Source of the DNA: Candidatus Altarchaeales archaeon
Lineage (GTDB): Archaea; Altiarchaeota; Altiarchaeia; IMC4; SCGC-AAA252-I15
Direction: 5' to 3'
Assembly: GCA_016867655.1 (NCBI GenBank)
Contig: VGJA01000020.1
Span: 1 to 10,222 of the forward strand
DNA length: 10,222 bases
In this document: positions 1-6,889 of the stretch, in pieces
Numbering within the stretch: position 1 is the first letter of the stretch
Layout of the letters: each line of letters starts with the position of its first letter
Notes under the pieces: generated by a model
What the model was told of the DNA's origin: nothing
Seen by the model: the letters and a program-made list of their open reading frames with translations, nothing else
Databases searched by the model: none
Position numbers and translations under genes: made by a program

Positions 1-1
1 A

Positions 2-118
2 GAGCTGTTGAGGCAGACTGCGCCAAAACACAAGCTCAACATAGAGCAGAAGAAAAAGCTTAAAGAAAAGATTGGGGAGATTAGAAAAGCCCTGGAAGCT
101 TTGGAGAAGTTAGAGTGA
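2..118 (+). CDS. 3' end of an unidentified gene (partial, cut by window edge)
   Basis: An open frame enters from the left edge and ends at the TGA at 116-118. The last 38 residues are visible. They are very rich in Lys and Glu (a KKKLKEK stretch, then EIRKALEALEKLE) and would form an amphipathic helix or short coiled coil. The stop overlaps the GTG start of the SepCysS gene in a GTGA tetranucleotide, so the two genes are probably translated as a coupled pair. In SepCysS-containing archaea a partner such as SepCysE or SepRS would make sense here, but the tail is too short and too low in complexity to support that. The product is not identified. Confidence 0.6.
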   Translation, partial: ELLRQTAPKHKLNIEQKKKLKEKIGEIRKALEALEKLE

Positions 119-1254
119 AAGTCACTGAAAACCTGGAGCTTAGAGATAGGGAAGAGGACTGCATAAACATCAATCCACTGCAGGCTGCTGGAAGAACTTA
201 TCCTGAAACGCGCATGGCAGTCGACTCCTATGTGGACGGCTACAGCGTTTGCGACTGGTGCGCAGGAGCCTTGTGCAAGATGGAAAAGCCTCCAGTGAAA
301 AGCTTTCTTGAAGAAGTTTCAGCCTTCCTGAACATGGACCAGACGATACTTACAAACGGCTGCCGGGAAGCTAAATACTCAGTCCTGCATGCGATAACAA
401 ACCCTGGAGACGCTGTTGTGATAGACGGAAACAAGCACTATACGACTTATGTGGCGTGCGAAAGAGCCAGAGTCAAGATTTACGAAGTCGCAAGCAATGG
501 AAGCCCCGAATACAAGATAAACCCTGAAGACTACGGCAAAGTCTTTGAGCAGGTGAAAAAGGAAACCGGGAAAATGCCAAAACTTGCGATACTCACTCAC
601 GTTGACGGCAGCTATGGAAATGTCGTTGACGCCAAAAAGGTTGCAGACGTCTGCAAACAGCATAACGTTCCGTTCCTGTTGAACACAGCCTACTCTTCAG
701 GCAGAATGCCAGTTGACGGAAAAAAGATTGGCGCAGACTTCATTACTGCGAGCTGCCATAAAGGATGGGCTGCTGGAGGAGGAAACATCGGCCTGCTCAG
801 CGTGACTGAAAAATGGGTTAAAGACGTGTTCGCGCCTTCAGCCAAATATGGAGTAAAGCCATTGGAGATAATCGGCTGTTCAACAAGAGGTTCTGCAACG
901 CTTGCATTGATGGCAAGCTTTCCAAGGGTTAGGGAAAGAGTGAAGCACTGGGATAAGGAGGTTGAAAACTCAAGGTGGATTGTTAAACAGCTTGAGGAAG
1001 CGGGCATAAGAAAGCTTGGGGTGAAGCCTAGCGAGCACGACTTGAATTTCTTTGAAAGCGACATACTCTACAAGATTTCCGAAAAACACAAGAAAAAGAA
1101 CTTCTACCTCTACTATGAGCTGAAAGATAGGGGCATTGTTGGAATAAAGGCTGGGTTGACGAAAAACTTCAAATTCTCAACCTACGGGAAGACTAGAGAG
1201 CAGGTGGAACACATAGCCTGGGCCTTCAAAGACATTGCGGAAAAGTTTGGGTGA
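115..1254 (+). CDS. pscS: O-phosphoseryl-tRNA:Cys-tRNA synthase (SepCysS)
   Basis: A PLP-dependent enzyme that converts phosphoseryl-tRNA(Cys) to cysteinyl-tRNA(Cys), the second step of the tRNA-dependent cysteine route after SepRS. The 379 residues match the family's usual length of about 370-400. Family hallmarks are the N-terminal NINPLQ block (residues 18-23) and GYSVCDWCAG (42-51) with the Cys46/Cys49 pair. Also visible are TNGCREAKY (80-88), the ADF...SCHKGWAAGG segment with PLP-binding Lys216, and a third candidate sulfur-relay cysteine, Cys255, in IGCSTRGSA. The GTG start is preceded by GGAG at 103-106, eight bases upstream, and overlaps the previous gene by four bases. Around the lysine I recall the family usually reading SGHKSMAAS; here it is SCHKGWAAG, with an extra Cys214. 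A SepSecS assignment is unlikely because of the CDWC motif. Confidence 0.94.
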   Translation: MKVTENLELRDREEDCININPLQAAGRTYPETRMAVDSYVDGYSVCDWCAGALCKMEKPPVKSFLEEVSAFLNMDQTILTNGCREAKYSVLHAITNPGDAVVIDGNKHYTTYVACERARVKIYEVASNGSPEYKINPEDYGKVFEQVKKETGKMPKLAILTHVDGSYGNVVDAKKVADVCKQHNVPFLLNTAYSSGRMPVDGKKIGADFITASCHKGWAAGGGNIGLLSVTEKWVKDVFAPSAKYGVKPLEIIGCSTRGSATLALMASFPRVRERVKHWDKEVENSRWIVKQLEEAGIRKLGVKPSEHDLNFFESDILYKISEKHKKKNFYLYYELKDRGIVGIKAGLTKNFKFSTYGKTREQVEHIAWAFKDIAEKFG

Positions 1255-1255
1255 G

Positions 1256-1297
1256 ATTTTTATTGCCTTAAGTTAATTAATATGTCTGAAAAAGGAG
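1256..1297 (+). promoter_or_regulatory. Possible promoter and ribosome binding site before the thioredoxin gene
   Basis: This short AT-rich gap holds two TATA-like stretches, ATTTTTATT at 1256-1264 and TTAATTAATAT at 1273-1283. GGAG follows at 1294-1297, ten bases before the thioredoxin ATG. The first TATA-like box would give a short leader that contains the GGAG; the second would start transcription after it. The genes may instead be co-transcribed with SepCysS, so this is a weak call made by eye. Confidence 0.35.
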
Positions 1298-1307
1298 TTG
1301 TTTAGAA

Positions 1308-1622
1308 ATGAAAGTTCTTACAGATGCAACATTTGACAAGGAAGTAAGCGAAAACAAGCTGGTTTTGGTGGACTTTTGGGCTGAATGGTGTGCACCCTGT
1401 AGGATGCTGGCGCCAGTCTTGGAGGAGGTAAGCGGGGAATACGACAGCAAGGTGGCGTTCGCGAAACTGGACATAAGCCAAAATAAGGGCACTGCAGGGA
1501 AGTTCAAGATAACCGCGATACCAACGATAATACTGTTCAAAGGCGGCAAGCAGGTCAACTCGATAATCGGAGCGGTCTCAAAGGAAAAGATAAAGGGCAT
1601 GATAAACGAACACTTGGTGTGA
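1308..1622 (+). CDS. trxA: Thioredoxin
   Basis: A small cytosolic dithiol-disulfide oxidoreductase of 104 residues, the standard length for a single thioredoxin domain. The active site is FWAEWCAPCRM, with Cys28 and Cys31. The intervening pair is Ala-Pro rather than the more usual Gly-Pro, a variant found in some thioredoxins that can shift redox potential. The cis-proline is Pro72 in ITAIPTIILFKGG. A buried Asp22 sits in the VDFWA strand. There is no signal peptide or membrane segment. It lies 53 bases after SepCysS and 28 bases before thiM on the same strand, so the three could form one transcript. A role in reducing the SepCysS cysteine pair or persulfide is an attractive inference, but general thiol reduction is equally possible. 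Confidence 0.95.
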   Translation: MKVLTDATFDKEVSENKLVLVDFWAEWCAPCRMLAPVLEEVSGEYDSKVAFAKLDISQNKGTAGKFKITAIPTIILFKGGKQVNSIIGAVSKEKIKGMINEHLV

Positions 1623-1650
1623 GGTCCGTTTTTACCAACCAATAGAGGGG

Positions 1651-2469
1651 ATGGAGATGAGAGAACCCTATGAAATTCTGAAAAAAATCAAGGAGAAAAA
1701 GCCTTTAGTGCATCACATAACCAACTGGGTGACGATATATGACTGCGCTAATATTGTAAGGGCTTTCGGAGCACTGCCTGTGATGGCTCACGCAGTGGAA
1801 GAAGCTTCAGAGATGACTAAGATAGCTTCCACCTTGGTTTTGAACATAGGCACGCTGACTCCAGAGCTTGTGGACACTATGATTGTCGCCGGCAGGCAGG
1901 CCAACAAAAAGAAAATTCCGGTAATATTGGATGCTGTCGGGGCTGGAGCAACACGACTTAGAACTGAAAGCACGTTGAAAATACTTAGGAAAATAAAGGT
2001 AGATGTCCTAAAGGGCAATGCAGGCGAAATTGCAACAATAGCAGGAGCTGAAGCCGAAGTCAAAGGTGTGGAATCCATGGGCGTCAAAGGAAGCATACAG
2101 GAGATTGCATGCAATCTTGCAAGAAAAGAAAAAAACGTTGTGGTGGTGACAGGAAAAGAAGATGTAATAACAGACGGCAAGAGAACATATATCGTCAAAA
2201 ACGGACACGCGATGATGGGCTCCATAGTAGGCACAGGCTGCATGGCAGCCTCAGTAATCGGAGCATTCTGCGGAGTGGAAAAAGACTATGCCAAAGCGGC
2301 TGCAGCAGCCTTAAGCTGCTTCGGAATAGCAGGGGAACTGGCAGCTAAAAAAGCCAAAGGACCCGGAACGTTCAAAGAACAATTCTACGACGAAACCTAC
2401 AACCTGGACGAAAAAAAGATAAACAAAATGATGAAAATCAAGTTTGAGATTTCATCAGAGAGAAGGTGA
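1651..2469 (+). CDS. thiM: Hydroxyethylthiazole kinase (ThiM)
   Basis: Phosphorylates 4-methyl-5-(2-hydroxyethyl)thiazole with ATP, salvaging the thiazole half of thiamine for ThiE. The protein has 272 residues in the ribokinase-like fold and matches the family from end to end. Landmarks are VHHITNWVT near residue 20, where family members have the conserved ITN, then VMAHAVEE, LNIGTL, ILDAVGAGA, LKGNAGEI, VVTGKEDVI and IVGTGCMAAS with catalytic-site Cys197. The C-terminal block FKEQFYDETYNL is also typical. An ATG at 1657 has the better-spaced AGGGG (1646-1650, six bases away), whereas the 1651 ATG touches it, so the true start may be 1657. The last 32 bases overlap the end of the convergent histidine kinase gene. 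There is no room for a TPP riboswitch upstream. Confidence 0.95.
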   Translation: MEMREPYEILKKIKEKKPLVHHITNWVTIYDCANIVRAFGALPVMAHAVEEASEMTKIASTLVLNIGTLTPELVDTMIVAGRQANKKKIPVILDAVGAGATRLRTESTLKILRKIKVDVLKGNAGEIATIAGAEAEVKGVESMGVKGSIQEIACNLARKEKNVVVVTGKEDVITDGKRTYIVKNGHAMMGSIVGTGCMAASVIGAFCGVEKDYAKAAAAALSCFGIAGELAAKKAKGPGTFKEQFYDETYNLDEKKINKMMKIKFEISSERR

Positions 2470-4135
2470 AGGCCACGCCATTTGGAAGGTTTTCAACTTC
2501 TATTGAACCGCCATTCTGGACAACAAGCTCGTGCACGCTCTTTAATCCAAGGCCCCAACCAGACTCCTTTTCTGAATGTCCAATGCCACTGAACAACAAA
2601 GGGATTTTTTCTTCAGGAATGGGATCTCCTGTGTTGAAAACCCTGACCTTCAACTGCATGCTCCCTTCCTCAAAAGAAATTCTCACTTCCCCGCCAGGCT
2701 TCGGCTTGACATGATCCAAAGCGTTTGTAGTGAGATTCTGCATAATCCTGACTAAACTGTCAGGCACCACAACAACAGAAGGCAATCTTTCAGGCAAATC
2801 CAAAACAAAATTTATTCCCTCCTCCTTAGCCCTTATGGCAGAAAGCTGGACTGAACTATCCATCAAACCCTTTACCATCCCGCCCACAGCCTCAGGAGGC
2901 AAACCATGCTCGATAACTTCCCGCGAGTCATTTATCCTACGCTCCATAGTCAAAACTGAAGGTACGACAACCCCTAAATGCTCGACTACTGAATCCAACG
3001 CCTTTTGGTCATACTGTGTGATGGGAACGTCCCGCTTGAGCTTTTCAATCACGGGAGTTAGCTTCATTAAGGCAAGTCTTGAAAACCCGCCAATAGTAAT
3101 TAAGGGTGTTTTAACGTCATGCAAAACCAGCTCGGCAAGCGCTCTCAAATGCATGTGAGCTTCCGCATTCTCTATCGCAATATCTGCCCTGGTTGCCAAA
3201 GCCATTAGGAATTCAACATCTCCCTGGCTCCAACTTTCCTTGTTGTAAACCCTCAAGTCACCCCTCTGCAGCGGTAGGGCCACTAGAGAAAAAATGCCTC
3301 GTTCGTCAGCATGCTTTCTTGATATTAAGCCTTCTGCAACAGCTTTTTCAAAGGAGCCGTCTGACCTCCCTAAGACCACTGGACCTTTAGAATCAACCAT
3401 TTTCTGCCACAATGGGCTTGCAGGCCCGACAGCTTCCTTAAGACTTTCAAGCTGCTGTGGAGTCCAACCGCCTTCCTCTGCCGAAGCGCCACCTCCAACA
3501 ACCTTGACAACCTTGTCTCCTTCAACCAATCTCACCGCAGCCTTCGGCGCTTTTTTATCACCCTTCCAAACTCCCGAAAGCCTTGAAGCCCCATCACAAA
3601 TCTTTTTTAGAATATTGTCAAGGTCTAATCCTCTGAGAATGTCCCTGTCGATGTCTTCAAGCATCCTCTGTCTTGTGACATCAGCTATCTCAACCAAGAC
3701 GCCAACAATCTGATTGCTGTCAGGCGACCTTAAAGCAGAATAAGAAAGGTTTTGCACTACAGCACCACGCCTTTCAGAAATGTGTTCCACACCCGGCGTG
3801 TCAACACGCTTTCCAGTGGACAATACCCTCGGTATTATTTCCATCCTCCTTTTTCCTTCAGGAGCGCTGACAACCTCGTCATACCTCCTTCCAACAACTT
3901 GGTCTGCAGGCCTGCCCCACTGCTCAAGCTCCCTACCAGTGTAAAATCTAACTTTTCCATCTCTGTCAACTCCAATTGCAGCATGCCTGTAATCCCTGAA
4001 AGCACTTTCAAACCACTGGAAAAGCCGTTCTTCTGTTAGTTCAAACGGCCTGTCCAATTCAGGATGCTCTGGCTGTTTTCTCTCACCACCGGAGGAACCC
4101 ACTATTTTTTCGCCCATATGCTTAATACTCCGCAT
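2438..4135 (-). CDS. Cytosolic PAS-GAF sensor histidine kinase
   Basis: A two-component sensor kinase of 565 residues without membrane segments. A PAS domain covers roughly residues 35-155 (AAIGVDRDGKVRFYTGRELEQWG, ending in the usual EIADVT). A GAF domain spans about 160-325 and ends in FLMALATRADIAIENA. The HisKA-like helix carries the H-box LHDVKTPL with phospho-accepting His339. The ATPase domain shows an N-box QNLTTNALDH (Asn467, Asn471), a G1-like NTGDPIP (501-507), an F-box-like LLFSG and a G2 box GWGLGL (526-531). It should therefore be catalytically competent. No receiver domain or response regulator is in the window, so its partner is unknown and may be encoded elsewhere. A second ATG lies six codons in, at 4117. 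The gene separates thiM from thiE-thiL on the opposite strand. Signal and target are not deducible. Confidence 0.92.
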   Translation of the reverse strand: MRSIKHMGEKIVGSSGGERKQPEHPELDRPFELTEERLFQWFESAFRDYRHAAIGVDRDGKVRFYTGRELEQWGRPADQVVGRRYDEVVSAPEGKRRMEIIPRVLSTGKRVDTPGVEHISERRGAVVQNLSYSALRSPDSNQIVGVLVEIADVTRQRMLEDIDRDILRGLDLDNILKKICDGASRLSGVWKGDKKAPKAAVRLVEGDKVVKVVGGGASAEEGGWTPQQLESLKEAVGPASPLWQKMVDSKGPVVLGRSDGSFEKAVAEGLISRKHADERGIFSLVALPLQRGDLRVYNKESWSQGDVEFLMALATRADIAIENAEAHMHLRALAELVLHDVKTPLITIGGFSRLALMKLTPVIEKLKRDVPITQYDQKALDSVVEHLGVVVPSVLTMERRINDSREVIEHGLPPEAVGGMVKGLMDSSVQLSAIRAKEEGINFVLDLPERLPSVVVVPDSLVRIMQNLTTNALDHVKPKPGGEVRISFEEGSMQLKVRVFNTGDPIPEEKIPLLFSGIGHSEKESGWGLGLKSVHELVVQNGGSIEVENLPNGVAFTFSLMKSQT

Positions 4136-4173
4136 TTTGCGTTAAAAAAGTCTAAAACACATTAAAGACTACA
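4136..4173. promoter_or_regulatory. Short divergent promoter region between histidine kinase and thiE
   Basis: Only 38 bases separate the two divergent starts, and neither ATG has a Shine-Dalgarno sequence. An A/T run TTAAAAAAG at 4142-4150 is about 27 bases before the thiE ATG. On the other strand TTTAATGT (4166-4159) is about 27 bases before the kinase ATG. This is the spacing expected for TATA boxes of leaderless archaeal transcripts. The two promoters would overlap, so they could compete. The call rests on spacing and base composition only. Confidence 0.45.
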
Positions 4174-4797
4174 ATGAAGCTGAGGGGTTTTTATTTCATC
4201 ACAGACAGCAAACTTTCAAGGAAAACCAATGTGGAAGACGTCAAGTCTGCCGTAAAAGGGGGTGCGAAGATAGTTCAATACAGGGAGAAGGGCAAGAATT
4301 TGGCTGACTTTCTGATTGAAGCCTTTGAGCTGAAGAAGATTTGCAATGGAAAAGGGGTTTTGTTTTTGATTAACGATAGTGTGTCTGCCTGCTTGCTTAC
4401 AGATGCTGACGGCGTTCACCTTGGGCAAGAGGACATGCCATTGGAAACTGCAAGAAATATTCTTGGCAAAGAAAAGGTTATTGGAGTGACAGCCCACAAT
4501 GTTGAAGAAGCAGTTGAGTCAGAAAGAAACGGGACTGACTATTTGGGTTTAAGCCCGATTTTCCACACCAACACGAAGTTGGATGCGGGGCCTGCCGCAG
4601 GATTGCAATTAATAAGAGACGTTAAGAAAAAGGTTAAGATTCCGTGCGCTGCCATAGGCGGTATAAACGAAAGCAACGTGGATTCGGTGATTCAAACCGG
4701 AGCAGACATGGTTTCGGCGATTTCAGCAACTGTTGCAAAAGACAGCGTGGAAAAGGCGGTTAAATTCTTTGCAGACAAATTTGGTAAGACAGAATGA
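4174..4797 (+). CDS. thiE: Thiamine phosphate synthase (ThiE)
   Basis: Condenses hydroxymethylpyrimidine diphosphate with thiazole phosphate to give thiamine phosphate and pyrophosphate. The 207-residue TIM-barrel protein is of normal length. Family motifs appear in order: FYFITDS at the N terminus, IVQYREK (33-39) that contacts the pyrimidine diphosphate, LINDS (65-69), DGVHLGQED (79-87), LSPIFHTNTK (126-135) at the pyrophosphate and thiazole site, AIGGI (160-164) and GADMVSAIS (176-184). The first ATG is adopted; no ribosome binding site is seen and a leaderless transcript is likely. The stop overlaps the thiL start in ATGA (4794-4797), so the two are translationally coupled and act in consecutive steps. 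Its thiazole phosphate substrate can come from ThiM encoded upstream. Confidence 0.95.
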   Translation: MKLRGFYFITDSKLSRKTNVEDVKSAVKGGAKIVQYREKGKNLADFLIEAFELKKICNGKGVLFLINDSVSACLLTDADGVHLGQEDMPLETARNILGKEKVIGVTAHNVEEAVESERNGTDYLGLSPIFHTNTKLDAGPAAGLQLIRDVKKKVKIPCAAIGGINESNVDSVIQTGADMVSAISATVAKDSVEKAVKFFADKFGKTE

Positions 4798-5813
4798 CTT
4801 CGGTGAAAGAACTGGGGGGGGAGTTCGCGTTGATTGACTTGATAGCCAGAACGCTCGGCAAAAGTAAGGATAAAAGCGTTGTTGCAGGAATTGGAGACGA
4901 CACGGCAGTTGTAGACTTTGATGAAAAGCATTACATGCTTTTGACAGTGGACATGCTGGTTGAAGGAGACCACTTCAGCAGGAAATGGAGCACTGCAAAA
5001 CAGATTGGCATGAAGGCCATGGAAATAAATGTCTCGGACATAGCAGCCATGGGAGGGTTTCCAAAGTATGCATTGGTTTCAATCTCGCTTCCAGAATACG
5101 TCACAGTAGAATACGTCAAAGAAATGTATTCAGGCATGAAATCCATCGCAAAGAAGCATAATTTCAGCATAATCGGAGGGAACACAACTCACGGAGAAAA
5201 ACTGGTGATAGACGTTGTCGTCATAGGTTTGGTTGAAAAAGAAAGACTATGCCTGAGGTCTAACGCAAAAGTCGGGGACTTAATCTGCGTCACAGGAAAC
5301 CTGGGTAAAAGCACTGCAGGCTTGGAAACATTGAAAGCAGGCTTGAAAGGAAATGTGAAAGACCACTTGGAACCTGAATGCAGGCTGAAAGAAGCCAGAA
5401 TAATTTCAAAGCATGCGAACGCAATGATAGACGTTTCAGACGGTCTAGCTTCTGAAGTAAAACACATCTGCGAGATGAGCCAGACAGGCGCAACAGTGGA
5501 AAAGAAAAAAATACCAATCTCCAGAAACACGTTCAATCTTGCAGGCAAGCTGAAAAAAGACGCCTATGATTTTGCCCTGCACGGAGGAGAAGACTTCGAA
5601 CTCGTATTCACAATACCAAAAAACAAGCTGAAAAAAATAAAGACAAAATGCCCAATCACAGTAGTCGGAAAAATAACAAGCAAAAAACAAGGAGTGTGGT
5701 TGGTAGATGGAAAACTTGAAAACCACAAAACAAAACCCGCCAAAACCACAAAACAAAACCGAAAACAGAAAACCCCACTCGGCGGAGGCTACGACCACTT
5801 CAAACAGTTTTAA
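4794..5813 (+). CDS. thiL: Thiamine-monophosphate kinase (ThiL)
   Basis: Phosphorylates thiamine phosphate to thiamine diphosphate, the active cofactor, using ATP. The 339 residues match the PurM-like ThiL family: GIGDDTAVV (32-40), TVDMLVEGDHF (51-61), AMEINVSDIAAMGG (75-88) with metal-binding acidic residues, GGNTTHGEKLVID, CVTGNLG, IDVSDGLASE and HGGEDFELVFT. It closes with the usual GGYDHF. Before that closing motif is an unusual basic low-complexity stretch (KTKPAKTTKQNRKQK) coded by almost pure A+C DNA (46 of 50 bases at 5711-5760). A run of eight G residues at 4814-4821 covers codons 7-10 and is a likely slippage point. It overlaps thiE by four bases. Confidence 0.95.
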   Translation: MTSVKELGGEFALIDLIARTLGKSKDKSVVAGIGDDTAVVDFDEKHYMLLTVDMLVEGDHFSRKWSTAKQIGMKAMEINVSDIAAMGGFPKYALVSISLPEYVTVEYVKEMYSGMKSIAKKHNFSIIGGNTTHGEKLVIDVVVIGLVEKERLCLRSNAKVGDLICVTGNLGKSTAGLETLKAGLKGNVKDHLEPECRLKEARIISKHANAMIDVSDGLASEVKHICEMSQTGATVEKKKIPISRNTFNLAGKLKKDAYDFALHGGEDFELVFTIPKNKLKKIKTKCPITVVGKITSKKQGVWLVDGKLENHKTKPAKTTKQNRKQKTPLGGGYDHFKQF

Positions 5814-5843
5814 ACTTGAACTGGTTTATTGTTAACAAACAAG

Positions 5844-5905
5844 ATGATACAGAATGTAAAGAAAAGTCATCTGACTCCTGAAGAAGTTGAGCTCTCCCCT
5901 CTTGG
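5844..5905 (+). other. Probable displaced 5' end of the helical-repeat gene (frameshift)
   Basis: An ATG at 5844 opens a frame reading MIQNVKKSHLTPEEVELSPLGW, which looks like ordinary coding sequence, continues to a TAG at 6015-6017 and turns Arg/Leu-rich after about 5905. The downstream 307-residue frame lies in another phase and is blocked upstream by a TGA at 5888-5890. One extra base in the CCCC run at 5896-5899 would join the two into ELSPSWVVHTKN. This suggests a one-base deletion, a sequencing error or programmed shifting. If the frameshift is not real, these bases are a noncoding leader. Confidence 0.45.
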
Positions 5906-6829
5906 GTGGTTCACACTAAGAACGGTATTGCGGCTATTGAGGCGGTTCCCCTTAAAGAACGCAGTGTGGTGGATGACTTGCTTTGGAGGACTGGAGGCCG
6001 AGCTGCAGAGCCTATAGTTAAATTTGGCTCTCATGCAGTAAGAGCCCTGCAGGACACATATAGCCCTGAAGCCAGGCAAACAGTCATAGATGCCCTGAAC
6101 GAACCGGGAGATTTTCCAGAGAAAACGCTGGCCGCCATCAAAGACGACGACAAGAGAACTGTTTTTGAGAGAGTAGGCGTTATTGCAAAGAGACATGGCA
6201 TAGAAGGAATCAGAGCAATAGTGAAATATGGAGACAAAGCCCGTCACATAATCCACCACTACGAGCAACCTGACATAGCACGCCTTTTGCTTGAACACGG
6301 CGATGAACTGATTCCAAAAATTGAGGCATTTGAAGCACAACTCGCCAAAACTTATGTAGGCACTACAAAAAACAGCACAACTTATGAGATAAGGCAGGAG
6401 CCTAGATGGCGCTTCCCAGACACTGCGGTCTTTGAAGGCAATTACCTGGTCTTAGAATACCCAAAAGGCTCTGAAGCAAAAACCGAATATGGAAAAAGAA
6501 AAAATGACCGATACTTGCTTAAAACAGACGGGACAAAGATACTGACAATACAGGGAGCAACCCATGAATTTGTATATGGCAAACCACAAGCTTTCGATGA
6601 AGCAAAAAAAGACTTTGGAAGACATCCAGTGGAAATCCTCGTCGACCACTTCATCAGAACGGCACTGCCACTCCACGCAATGGGGATACAAGTTAAGATA
6701 AGCATATCTGGAGCGGGAGAAACCCAAAAGATGATAACAAAACGCAATTACTTCAACGAAGACAACACCCTAAACCCAGAAGCAGAACGCGTGAAACGAA
6801 TTATAGAACAATGGGGTAAGGGACATTAA
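5906..6829 (+). CDS. Helical-repeat protein of unknown function (5' end probably shifted)
   Basis: I do not recognise a named family. The 307 residues divide into an alpha-helical half and a C-terminal half with predicted strands. The helical half contains related units: EPIVKFGSHAVRAL (35-48), IRAIVKYGDKARHII (102-116) and LLLEHGDELIPKIEAF (127-142). The shared [IV]VK[FY]G/EHGD-then-helix pattern resembles HEAT-like or similar helical-repeat scaffolds. Residues 160-225 (TTYEIRQEPRWRF, NYLVLEYPKG, RYLLKTDGTKILTIQGATHEFVY) look beta-rich. A helical tail follows. There is no signal peptide, membrane segment or catalytic motif. The only usable start in this frame is GTG at 5906, which lacks a ribosome binding site, supporting the idea that the true N terminus is encoded in the other phase from 5844. 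It ends 43 bases before the convergent isochorismatase gene. Confidence 0.72.
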   Translation: MVHTKNGIAAIEAVPLKERSVVDDLLWRTGGRAAEPIVKFGSHAVRALQDTYSPEARQTVIDALNEPGDFPEKTLAAIKDDDKRTVFERVGVIAKRHGIEGIRAIVKYGDKARHIIHHYEQPDIARLLLEHGDELIPKIEAFEAQLAKTYVGTTKNSTTYEIRQEPRWRFPDTAVFEGNYLVLEYPKGSEAKTEYGKRKNDRYLLKTDGTKILTIQGATHEFVYGKPQAFDEAKKDFGRHPVEILVDHFIRTALPLHAMGIQVKISISGAGETQKMITKRNYFNEDNTLNPEAERVKRIIEQWGKGH

Positions 6830-6843
6830 GCGTATTTCTTGAC

Positions 6844-6866
6844 CCCTCGCCCATCATGGGCTCGGG
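6844..6866. terminator. Hairpin between convergent genes (first of two)
   Basis: The arms GCCCA (6849-6853) and TGGGC (6857-6861) pair around a TCA loop. After a symmetric TC/TC internal loop, CCC (6844-6846) pairs with GGG (6864-6866). It lies just after the stop of the helical-repeat gene. It could end or protect the transcript, although no strong T-run follows on the plus strand. Confidence 0.45.
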
Positions 6867-6867
6867 A

Positions 6868-6889
6868 TGAAGTCACCTGTATGACTTCA
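6868..6889. terminator. Perfect 8-bp hairpin at the end of the isochorismatase gene (second of two)
   Basis: TGAAGTCA (6868-6875) and TGACTTCA (6882-6889) are perfect inverted repeats around a six-base loop. The structure includes the last codons and the TGA of the minus-strand isochorismatase gene. It sits one base from the first hairpin, giving a two-stem unit between the two convergent genes. A 3'-end or transcript-boundary role is inferred from position. Confidence 0.45.

Noticed and set aside
1282..1305. Seven-codon upstream reading frame (MSEKGVV) before thioredoxin
   Set aside because: It overlaps the likely ribosome binding site and TATA-like DNA. Such short frames are common by chance.
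1623..1656. Possible TPP riboswitch before thiM
   Set aside because: The gap after the thioredoxin stop is under 35 bases and lacks the CUGAGA and other conserved thi-box elements. The 38-base gap before thiE is also too short.
3294..3713. Long open frame on the plus strand inside the histidine kinase gene
   Set aside because: It is Ser/Pro/Thr-rich with no recognisable domain and lies fully antisense to a well-supported kinase, so it is a coding shadow. The same holds for 690-1064, 1788-2243 and 5189-5548 on the minus strand.
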